A DNA stretch of 33,180 bases from Saprospiraceae bacterium (GTDB taxonomy: Bacteria > Bacteroidota > Bacteroidia > Chitinophagales > Saprospiraceae): positions 1 to 33,180 of the forward strand of contig JAGNSQ010000025.1 in NCBI GenBank assembly GCA_017987975.1, given 5' to 3'. The notes beneath the pieces were generated by a model. That model saw only the letters and a list, made by a program, of their open reading frames with translations, had not been told where the DNA came from and searched no databases. Shown piece after piece: positions 8,279 to 14,986 of this stretch (the first letter of the stretch is position 1; each line of letters opens with the position of its first letter). Both the position numbers and the translations under genes were made by a program.

Positions 8279-8294
8279 AAAATAACGTTATTTT
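8279..8294. repeat. Perfect 16-bp palindrome upstream of glutaminyl cyclase gene
   Basis: AAAATAACGTTATTTT is its own reverse complement and ends 17 bp before the ATG at 8261, where a promoter or operator would be. It is directly followed on the minus strand by GCGGC. It may bind a dimeric regulator, or contribute an imperfect -7 element (TTATTTTG). No regulator gene is nearby. Confidence 0.5.
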
Positions 8295-8328
8295 TTCATG
8301 TGTAGGTGTGTGAAAAGCAAAGTATTAT

Positions 8329-8360
8329 AAAAAAAAAGGCCCGTCGGATGACAGGCCCTT
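8329..8360 (-). terminator. Rho-independent terminator of the thioredoxin-adhesin gene
   Basis: Read on the minus strand, an 11-bp GC-rich stem (AAGGGCCTGTC / GACGGGCCTTT with two G-T pairs) and a 4-base loop ATCC are followed by a run of nine T. It starts about 20 nt after the stop at 8382, and is a textbook intrinsic terminator. Confidence 0.88.
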
Positions 8361-8381
8361 CTTTTAGTTGTTGATTACTTA

Positions 8382-11300
8382 TTATTTGGTAACAATAAAC
8401 TTCCTTTGTGCAACTCCTTCAGCGGTCTTCATTTCAAGAAGATAAACCCCTGTTTGGAATGCAGAAACATCAATTCTGTCAGAGATCTGTGTTCCTTTAT
8501 AAGCCACTTTGCTCCATAATAATTTACCTGTAACGGTATAGATATTTACGGTCGCTCCAACAATCTGGTTGGTGTTGATTTCAAAGAACAAAAGGTCAGA
8601 TGTTGGATTTGGATAAACTTTGAAACCAGTTACAAAGTCAGGATCGTTAACATTTGTAATGTTTTCCACAACAAATGGGCCAAACGTTTTTTGACAGCCA
8701 TTTTCATCTGTAACCACTGCGGTGTAACTACCTGGAGTCAGGTTTTCCAATGAAGTGCCGGTTGCACCATTGTTCCAAACAACTGAAAGATTGCCACTTC
8801 CTCCAGTTGTAGCAAGAGTAATGGTACCGTTGGCAGAACCGTTGGTGGCATTGGTAATATTAGCAGCGGCCTCAATTGCAGCACCTTCAGTGATTACAAA
8901 AGTTTGAGAAATTGAAAAACCAATTTCGTCTGTAACCACACAAGTGTAGGTACCAGCACCCAAATTATTTATGGTCTGTGTATTGGCAGTGAATCCGTTA
9001 GGACCAGTCCAGGCATACGATAAAACGCCTTGGAAAGGACCGCCTGAAACCTCAGCAGAAATGGATCCTGCTGTTGCTCCATTACAAATGTTGTTTACTA
9101 CAGTACCTGCTACAGCCGGTGTTGTATAATATACTACATCATTACACTGAGTGACACTTCCGCATTCTGTAGTTGTAGTAAGACAAATGGTATATGTACC
9201 AGATGTTGCGAATGAAACCTGAACATTTTCGCCTTCAATCACCTGACCGTTTCCAAGATTCCATGATGCTGTTCCGTTTCCGGTATTAACAAGATTAAGT
9301 TGTCCACTGCTTAGGGTTGAGGTAAAATTGGCAACTGCAGTATTGATCACCTGATTAACAATTACATTTAAGCTTGACTGGCACAAAGTAACATTATTAA
9401 CAGCTGTCATTGTGTAAGTTCCCGCCTGGTTTACAACAGGAGTGAGTGTATTACCTCCGCTAACTATATTACCATCGGCTGTGGTCCATGATATATTATA
9501 AGCTGAAGGATCGCCTGTCAACTCACCTGTAATGGTAACTTCTGACACAATACAAGTAAGATTAGCAGGAGCAGAGGCTCCAATTTGTGGCAAACCAGCA
9601 GCTGATGATACTGTTGATTCTGCTGAAGTGGTACAGCCATTAGCCCCTGTTGCCGTTGCGGTAAAGGTACCTGCGTTGGTAACTGTAACACAATTACCTG
9701 CAATGGGTGAGCCATTGATATTCCAGCTTACTGTAGATGTAGGTGCAACAGTTGCACAGATCTCAGCAGAATTAATGGCACAGGTCAATTCAGCATTGGT
9801 TACTGCAATAGAAGGAGTTGTAACATCTTCAGTTACTTCGACCGATGAAGTTGAAGTACAACCATTAGAAGTATCCGTTACTAATAAGTTGTAAACTCCC
9901 GGGTCTTGTACTTCTACAGTTGAAGAAGTACCTACTACATTACTATTATTAGACCATTGATACGTGATGTTGGGACCTGCAGAAGAAGCAGCCGCACTTA
10001 GCGTTGTAGTGGTAACGGCGCAAGTAAGTTGTGAAGGTGCACCTGCATTGGCCAAAGGTCCATTGTTAACCATTGTCACGATAGCAGAACTGTTTTGAGA
10101 ACAGTTGGTAGTCGTATTCGTTACTTTTAAGTTGTAAGTACCCGGTGCATTTACCAAAGCATTCAAAGTATTAGCGCCTGAAACTATATTTCCATTGGCT
10201 GTGGTCCATAAATAAGTATAGCCACTGCCGGTGGATGAACCCGCGCCTGAGACGGTAACCTGGGTAGTTGAGCAATTTAAGCTGCCAGAAGGAGTAGCCG
10301 CTGCCGTTGGAGTACCTGTAGATTCAATTTCAAATTCTCCAGTATCAAAACAACCATTTAAGTCAGTAACGGTGTACTCGTAGATACCAGGAGCCAGATC
10401 AAAAAATACATTATTTGTGGTTGCATTTTCTGTTCCTAACTGATAAAAGTGGAAACCCGTTCCTCCTTCTGATTCGATGGTTGCAGATCCATTTGAATTA
10501 TTACAGGTTGCACCATTGGTGAATGCAAATGAAGTCAATACTTCAGGTTCCGCAATTTCAAAAGATTGTTCTGTAGTACAGCCAACATTGTCCGTTACCG
10601 TTACAGTATATTCTCCTGGTGAAAGATCGGAGATAGAATTACCAAGATCACCCGTATTCCATTCGTAACTGTATCCAGGATAACCACCTGCAGGGTTTAC
10701 AGAAATACCTCCATTATTGTAAGAAAAACAAGTAACGTCTGAAAGTGAGTAATTTTCTGTATTCAATGGAGTACTTGGTCCTTCTACTGTAAAGCTGGCT
10801 GTCAAGAAATAGCCATTAGCATCTTCAACGGTTACAGAATAAGTTCCAGCATTTACACCTGTAAGATCTTGAGCCGTAGAACCATTTGACCATGAGTAGG
10901 TTTTGTTCAAATATCCGCCGGTTACGGAAAGGTTAACGCCTCCGCCGTTGGGACACTGAGCATCAACAGCATCTCCAGATACAGCCATTGTGAAAGATTG
11001 GAACATCCAATTTTCCCAGGTAGTAACACCTGCCTGACCTACTTCCCATGCTCTTTTATCCGGAGATATCGCATAAAGTGTAGGATAATAAGCTATAGAA
11101 TAGTTGGATTTTATGTAAGAAGTTGATGGCATCAAATCTATGATTGGGTAAGGTGTGCCTTGAACCCAGTTTCCTTGTGTACCACCTACGCATCCCGAAG
11201 GTCCGTAAAGACAAGCTGTATTGGTGCCCAAGTCAGCTTCTAAAAAGAACACCATAATTTCATCCGCACCGTTGGGTCCGTGTTCATTGTACAATTCTTC

Positions 11301-11528
11301 TAATACGCCAGAGTTGTGGTAGTTCCAACATGGACCACACCAAGTGGCTGAAAAATCAATGATGACCGGTTTCCCTTGCTCAAGGAGGTCATACAAATTC
11401 CATGAATCACCGTTTAGGTCGGTTGCTGTCCAGTCTTGAGCTGTTGCACCATTTGGCAATTGAGCAGCCAATTGATTGACAAAAGCCAAACTAAAACAGA
11501 ATAGGAGTAAAAGTAAAAATTTCCTCAT
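8382..11528 (-). CDS. T9SS-exported protein: thioredoxin domain fused to SprB/Ig-like repeats
   Basis: A 1048-residue secreted protein. Signal peptide residues 1-22 end in AA before Gln23. A thioredoxin-like domain spans about 25-190, with the redox motif WCGPC at 63-67 (SATWCGPCWNYH) and a cis-Pro-type YYPTLY near 153. SprB-type repeats follow (about 200-260, 265-330, 335-405), then several Ig-like modules with one Cys pair each, then two more SprB-type repeats (about 815-960). The C-terminal about 80 residues (FKVYPNPTSDLLFFEI... FQTGVYLLEM... KFIVTK) are a type A T9SS sorting domain, removed or processed at export. I chose the ATG at 11528, giving a normal signal peptide. A GTG at 11558 would overlap the promoter -7 element. 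A strong terminator follows. Role: possibly redox activity at the cell surface; substrate unknown. Confidence 0.9.
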   Translation of the reverse strand: MRKFLLLLLFCFSLAFVNQLAAQLPNGATAQDWTATDLNGDSWNLYDLLEQGKPVIIDFSATWCGPCWNYHNSGVLEELYNEHGPNGADEIMVFFLEADLGTNTACLYGPSGCVGGTQGNWVQGTPYPIIDLMPSTSYIKSNYSIAYYPTLYAISPDKRAWEVGQAGVTTWENWMFQSFTMAVSGDAVDAQCPNGGGVNLSVTGGYLNKTYSWSNGSTAQDLTGVNAGTYSVTVEDANGYFLTASFTVEGPSTPLNTENYSLSDVTCFSYNNGGISVNPAGGYPGYSYEWNTGDLGNSISDLSPGEYTVTVTDNVGCTTEQSFEIAEPEVLTSFAFTNGATCNNSNGSATIESEGGTGFHFYQLGTENATTNNVFFDLAPGIYEYTVTDLNGCFDTGEFEIESTGTPTAAATPSGSLNCSTTQVTVSGAGSSTGSGYTYLWTTANGNIVSGANTLNALVNAPGTYNLKVTNTTTNCSQNSSAIVTMVNNGPLANAGAPSQLTCAVTTTTLSAAASSAGPNITYQWSNNSNVVGTSSTVEVQDPGVYNLLVTDTSNGCTSTSSVEVTEDVTTPSIAVTNAELTCAINSAEICATVAPTSTVSWNINGSPIAGNCVTVTNAGTFTATATGANGCTTSAESTVSSAAGLPQIGASAPANLTCIVSEVTITGELTGDPSAYNISWTTADGNIVSGGNTLTPVVNQAGTYTMTAVNNVTLCQSSLNVIVNQVINTAVANFTSTLSSGQLNLVNTGNGTASWNLGNGQVIEGENVQVSFATSGTYTICLTTTTECGSVTQCNDVVYYTTPAVAGTVVNNICNGATAGSISAEVSGGPFQGVLSYAWTGPNGFTANTQTINNLGAGTYTCVVTDEIGFSISQTFVITEGAAIEAAANITNATNGSANGTITLATTGGSGNLSVVWNNGATGTSLENLTPGSYTAVVTDENGCQKTFGPFVVENITNVNDPDFVTGFKVYPNPTSDLLFFEINTNQIVGATVNIYTVTGKLLWSKVAYKGTQISDRIDVSAFQTGVYLLEMKTAEGVAQRKFIVTK

Positions 11529-11557
11529 GTTTAACAGTTTTACAGATTTATTTAGCA

Positions 11558-11590
11558 CAAATATAAGAAGATGGAATTTTATATCACAAA
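11558..11590 (-). promoter_or_regulatory. Promoter of the thioredoxin-adhesin gene
   Basis: On the minus strand TTTG (11590-11587) is followed after 21 bp by TATATTTG (11565-11558), matching the Bacteroidota -33/-7 promoter. Transcription would begin near 11551, about 23 nt before the ATG at 11528. This placement rules against translation starting at 11558. Confidence 0.7.
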
Positions 11591-11860
11591 AAAATAAATA
11601 TAGAAATTAAATTTTGCGCGACTGGACTATTTGTCAGTTAAAACAAATTTTAAATTCAAATTATAGGATTAGGCCAAATAATATTGCTAAACTATAACAG
11701 ACCTGAACTCAAGGTTAATTTTTTGTCAATTCTTTTCCGTACATTTTTATTACCGAAATTGAATTTTTCGCTCCTCTTTTGCGATTCATCGGCAAAAAGA
11801 ATGAAAACTTAACACATTAAAATACAACATCTGATAAAAAATGCCTCTATTTGCAACAAC
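11591..11860. other. Gene-free spacer between ffh and the thioredoxin-adhesin gene
   Basis: Together with the promoter region this makes a gap of about 330 bp downstream of ffh. It is AT-rich and holds no credible ORF, tRNA or strong hairpin. No clear terminator for ffh was recognised here. Confidence 0.6.
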
Positions 11861-13195
11861 CTAGCGTTTCATTCGCATTTGTTGCATGGCATTTCCCATT
11901 CCTTTACCGGTGCTCATCATTTGCATCATTTTTTTCATTTGATCAAATTGTTTGATAAACATATTTACATCGTTGATAGATTTGCCGCATCCCAAAGCAA
12001 TTCTTTTTTTGCGGTTCATATTGAGGATTTCAGGATTTTTCCTTTCATCAGGAGTCATTGAAAAAATGATGGCTTCAACCTTTGTAAAAGCTGAATTATC
12101 AATGTCGAGATCTTTGGTTAACTTGCTCATACCTGGGATCATGCCCATGATTGACTTAAGGTCACCCATTTTTTTGATTTGATTCATTTGAGCGAGGAAG
12201 TCATTGAAATCAAATTTATTCTTCCTGATTTTGCTCTCGAGTTTTTTTGCTTCCTTCTCGTCAAATTGTTCCTGAGCTTTTTCAACAAGTGAAACAATAT
12301 CCCCCATGCCCAGGATTCGTTGCGCCATCCTTTCCGGGTAAAAGACATCAAGCGCATCCATTTTTTCACCCGTCGAAACGAACTTGATGGGTTTACCAAC
12401 GGTGTATTTAATGGACAGTGCTGCCCCCCCTCTGGTATCACCATCCAATTTGGTAAGAACAACCCCATCAAAATTGAGTCTTTCATTAAAAGCTTTTGCC
12501 GTATTGACCGCATCCTGACCTGTCATTGAGTCAACCACAAACAGTGTTTCTGATGGGGTAACCGCTTCTTTAATAGCTGCAATTTCCTCCATCATTTCTT
12601 CGTCTACCGCCAGTCGACCGGCGGTATCTATGATGACCACATCAAATTTGTGGTTAACAGCATATTCGATAGCATTTTTGGAAATTTCTACCGGTTTTTT
12701 ATTGTCAACTTCCTTATAAACTTCAACGCCTACTGATTCAGCTACTACTGACAATTGATCTATCGCTGCAGGTCGATAAACGTCGCAAGCAACCAATAAA
12801 ACTTTTTGATTTTTTTTCTCTTTTAAGAAGAGTGATAATTTGCCTGAAAAGGTAGTCTTTCCAGAACCCTGGAGGCCAGAGATCAGGATAACTCCCGGAT
12901 TGCCCTTAAAATTGATGCCGGCGGCCTGCCCTCCCATGAGGTCGACCATTTCATCCATCACAATTTTAACCATCAGCTCACCAGGCTTCACAGATTGCAA
13001 AACATTGTCAGAACCCAGTGCTTTGTCCTTTACTTTGTCGGTAAACTCTTTGGCAATAGTGTAGTTGACATCCGCATCTACCAAAGCGCGTCGGATCTCT
13101 TTGATCGATTGGGCTATGTTAATCTCTGTAAGTTTGGCATCGCCTTTCAGCATTTTTAGCGCGCCATCCAGTTTTTCACTTAAACTATCAAACAT
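11861..13195 (-). CDS. ffh: Signal recognition particle GTPase Ffh
   Basis: A 444-residue SRP54 protein that binds signal sequences of nascent membrane proteins and targets ribosomes to FtsY. Domains in order are the N helical bundle (1-90), the G domain with P-loop GLQGSGKTT (107-115), DVYRPAAIDQL, DTAGRL, TKLDGDTRGGAAL, and the Met-rich M domain from about 325 with SIMGMIPGMSKL and a C-terminal Met-rich tail (QMKKMMQMMSTGKGMG). Length and motifs are normal. The ATG at 13195 starts with MFDSLSEKLDGAL, as in family members. A likely -7 element (TATTTTCG on the minus strand, 13268-13261) lies in the 94-bp gap from mazG, so ffh can be transcribed alone. Confidence 0.98.
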   Translation of the reverse strand: MFDSLSEKLDGALKMLKGDAKLTEINIAQSIKEIRRALVDADVNYTIAKEFTDKVKDKALGSDNVLQSVKPGELMVKIVMDEMVDLMGGQAAGINFKGNPGVILISGLQGSGKTTFSGKLSLFLKEKKNQKVLLVACDVYRPAAIDQLSVVAESVGVEVYKEVDNKKPVEISKNAIEYAVNHKFDVVIIDTAGRLAVDEEMMEEIAAIKEAVTPSETLFVVDSMTGQDAVNTAKAFNERLNFDGVVLTKLDGDTRGGAALSIKYTVGKPIKFVSTGEKMDALDVFYPERMAQRILGMGDIVSLVEKAQEQFDEKEAKKLESKIRKNKFDFNDFLAQMNQIKKMGDLKSIMGMIPGMSKLTKDLDIDNSAFTKVEAIIFSMTPDERKNPEILNMNRKKRIALGCGKSINDVNMFIKQFDQMKKMMQMMSTGKGMGNAMQQMRMKR

Positions 13196-13289
13196 TTTGG
13201 TTAGATTTTGTAATCAGATAACAATTCATTAGAGGCAATAGAAGCCTTGAAATGCGGGTGCGAAAATACATCAAACTCGTGAAAAAACA

Positions 13290-14051
13290 TCACAAGCCTT
13301 TAGATTTGGCTTCGTTCCACAATGCATCCATGGCTTCAAGTCCCATACCATCGAAACTTTCGCCCGCTTTTTCTTCAATATAATTAAACCGTCTGATGAA
13401 TTTTTGGTTGATGGATTCGAGGGCTGATTCAGGGTCTACATCAATGTAACGTGCATAGTTGATCAAAGCAAAAAGCACATCTCCAAATTCTTCAGCTATA
13501 TGGGCTTGGTCCCCTGATAATTCAGCTTGTTTTAATTCTCCCAGTTCTTCTTCTACCTTTTTCCAAACCTGGTTTTTATTTTCCCATTCGAAGCCCACTT
13601 TGCCCGATTTTTCCTGAATTCGGTATGCTTTGATCACAGCGGGAAGTCCGGAAGGTACCCCTGCTAAAACTGACTTTTTACCTTCTTTGAGCTTAAGACG
13701 TTCCCAGTTCTGTTTTACTTCTTCTTCATCTTTAACTACCACATCACCATAAATATGGGGGTGTCTGTGAATCAGTTTTGCATTTAGCTTGTCAATAGCT
13801 GTTTTTATATCAAAGGCACCTGTCTCTTCACCCATTTTGGCATAAAAGACAATATGTAGAAGTAAATCTCCAATTTCTTCTTCAATACCTGGCACATCTC
13901 CTTTGGTGATAGCGTCGGCTAACTCATACGTTTCCTCGATCGTCAGGTTTCGCAGAGATTCGAAGGTCTGTTTTTTATCCCATGGGCATTGAGCCCTCAG
14001 GTCATTCATAATGAGTAACAATCGCTCAAAAGCATCTTTTTTGTCTTCCAT
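13290..14051 (-). CDS. mazG: Nucleoside triphosphate pyrophosphohydrolase MazG
   Basis: A 253-residue protein with two MazG domains, which hydrolyses non-canonical or excess NTPs to NMP and pyrophosphate. The first domain has CPWDKKQTFESL, the metal-binding EEIGDLLLHIVFYAKM and HPHIYGD; the second has GFEWENKNQVWKKVEEELGEL and EEFGDVLFALINYARY. Both carry the ExxxD/EExxD-type acidic helices. The ATG at 14051 is preferred over a TTG at 14060, because family proteins start shortly before the FERLLLIMNDLR helix. It is transcribed away from the NqrM-like gene, from a promoter whose -7 element abuts that of its neighbour. Confidence 0.95.
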   Translation of the reverse strand: MEDKKDAFERLLLIMNDLRAQCPWDKKQTFESLRNLTIEETYELADAITKGDVPGIEEEIGDLLLHIVFYAKMGEETGAFDIKTAIDKLNAKLIHRHPHIYGDVVVKDEEEVKQNWERLKLKEGKKSVLAGVPSGLPAVIKAYRIQEKSGKVGFEWENKNQVWKKVEEELGELKQAELSGDQAHIAEEFGDVLFALINYARYIDVDPESALESINQKFIRRFNYIEEKAGESFDGMGLEAMDALWNEAKSKGL

Positions 14052-14086
14052 TGGCAACAATGACTGTTTTTTTTGTGTTTAAACTG

Positions 14087-14102
14087 TAGTTTTGCAAAAG
14101 TA
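14087..14102. promoter_or_regulatory. Abutting divergent -7 elements of mazG and the NqrM-like gene
   Basis: TAGTTTTG (14087-14094, plus) directly touches the reverse complement of TACTTTTG (14095-14102, minus). Both match TAnnTTTG. Together they form a near-perfect 16-bp palindrome. RNA polymerase bound at one would cover the other, and the two transcripts would overlap by about 10 nt. Confidence 0.6.
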
Positions 14103-14115
14103 AAATAAATCCAAG

Positions 14116-14325
14116 ATGGCAACGATGCTATATCAATTTGCAATCATATTCGGCTTAATCGGACTAGGGATATTGATGTTGAATATTCGGTATATTTTTA
14201 CCGGGAAGGAATTTCATGGTTCGTGTGCTTCTAATAACCCCTTGATAAAGAATAAATTCGGTGAATGTTCGGTTTGTGGCAAGAAGCCTGAAGAAGAGTG
14301 TAAGATGCCAGAAGTTCACAAATAA
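14116..14325 (+). CDS. Small Cys-rich membrane protein, NqrM-like
   Basis: A 69-residue protein with one transmembrane helix (about residues 5-28), then a short cytoplasmic or periplasmic tail with four Cys: HGSCASNNP, then GECSVCGKKPEEEC. This layout (helix, basic residue, G-x-C-x-x-x-N, then clustered Cys) resembles NqrM (DUF539), which delivers iron for the Cys-ligated centre of the Na+-translocating NADH:quinone oxidoreductase. The match is by pattern only, so a metal-binding assembly role is inference. The ATG at 14116 is 21 bp after its -7 element TAGTTTTG. It stands alone; no nqr genes are in the window. It converges with the 26-residue ORF on the other strand. Confidence 0.72.
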   Translation: MATMLYQFAIIFGLIGLGILMLNIRYIFTGKEFHGSCASNNPLIKNKFGECSVCGKKPEEECKMPEVHK

Positions 14326-14334
14326 TAGTGAGAC

Positions 14335-14415
14335 TTATCTATTGAGCATTCTACCAGATTGCATTGACAACCAAGCCAATAGCATGGTAGCAAGGACAAG
14401 TATAAGGATTAGCAT
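14335..14415 (-). CDS. Putative 26-residue single-helix membrane micro-protein
   Basis: An ATG at 14415 opens a 26-codon frame ending in TAA at 14335. The product is a hydrophobic helix rich in Leu, Ile, Met and Ala (MLILILVLATMLLAWLSM, then QSGRMLNR), with a polar, basic C-terminus, as expected for a membrane-inserted small protein with its basic end on the cytoplasmic side. A promoter with ideal spacing lies just upstream (14432-14462), with a leader of about 11 nt. The stop is 9 bp from the stop of the NqrM-like gene. I do not recognise a family. Known proteins of this type act as subunits or regulators of membrane complexes, but no partner can be named. Confidence 0.5.
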   Translation of the reverse strand: MLILILVLATMLLAWLSMQSGRMLNR

Positions 14416-14431
14416 GTTTGGTTATTTAACG

Positions 14432-14462
14432 CGAAGATAAGACTATAATTTTGATTAACAAA
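14432..14462 (-). promoter_or_regulatory. Promoter of the 26-residue micro-ORF
   Basis: On the minus strand TTTG (14462-14459) is followed after exactly 19 bp by TATCTTCG (14439-14432), one base off TAnnTTTG. This is the best-spaced -33/-7 pair in the window and faces no other gene than the micro-ORF. Confidence 0.6.
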
Positions 14463-14548
14463 GCATTGTGAAATAAAATACCTAGATAATTTAGTCACTT
14501 TCTTTACACATTTTTCAAAGAATTTCATCCTCTTTCATTAATTTTATC

Positions 14549-14556
14549 TATCTTTG
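14549..14556 (+). promoter_or_regulatory. Promoter -7 element of rpsO
   Basis: TATCTTTG is a perfect -7 match. Transcription would start near 14562, leaving a leader of about 54 nt before the ATG at 14616, longer than for other genes here and enough room for autoregulation by S15. Confidence 0.6.
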
Positions 14557-14615
14557 CGCCCGCTAAGGCAGTATTGGAGAACAATCTGCATATTGGTAAT
14601 TATTAAAATTTATTC

Positions 14616-14891
14616 ATGTCAGCTTATTTAACGAAAGAACAAAAGCAAGAAATTATTGCAACTTATGGTGGTTCTGCAACCAACACAGGATCAACAGAAG
14701 CACAAATTGCCATATTCACAACCAGAATACAGGCAATGTCTCAACACTTGAAGGAAAACAGAAAAGACAATTCGTGCCGAAGAGCATTATTGACTCTTGT
14801 TGGAAAGAGGAAAAGGTTATTATCTTATCTCCAGGACAGAGACATCGTGAAATACCGAGCGTTGATCGAGAAGCTTAACATCAGAAAATAA
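14616..14891 (+). CDS. rpsO: 30S ribosomal protein S15
   Basis: A 91-residue S15, which binds the central domain of 16S rRNA early in 30S assembly. The conserved segments are NTGSTEAQIAIFTTRI (about 22-37) and LLTLVGKRKRLLSYLQ (about 58-73). The usual KDHHSRRGL is KDNSCRRAL here, a divergence from the proteobacterial form that I consider lineage variation. Normal length. It precedes pnp in the same direction, the classic rpsO-pnp order, with a strong terminator between them. Confidence 0.97.
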   Translation: MSAYLTKEQKQEIIATYGGSATNTGSTEAQIAIFTTRIQAMSQHLKENRKDNSCRRALLTLVGKRKRLLSYLQDRDIVKYRALIEKLNIRK

Positions 14892-14900
14892 ACCAACTGT

Positions 14901-14929
14901 AAGAGAGTGCAATGCACTCTCTTTTTTTT
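14901..14929 (+). terminator. Rho-independent terminator after rpsO
   Basis: A perfect 10-bp stem (AAGAGAGTGC / GCACTCTCTT) with a 3-base loop AAT is followed by a run of T to 14929. It starts 9 bp after the rpsO stop. It may be partial, allowing some read-through into pnp. Confidence 0.92.
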
Positions 14930-14986
14930 CCACTTACAGAGGTTCATCTTCTGCAAGTTATCCACACCAATTAAAATATATCATTT

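Noticed and set aside
9532-9894. 120-codon plus-strand frame inside the thioredoxin-adhesin
   Set aside because: Antisense to the repeat region with low-complexity Val/Thr/Ala composition; a shadow frame.
11529-11558. GTG start at 11558 for the thioredoxin-adhesin
   Set aside because: It overlaps the -7 promoter element and puts ten extra residues before a normal signal peptide that starts at ATG 11528.
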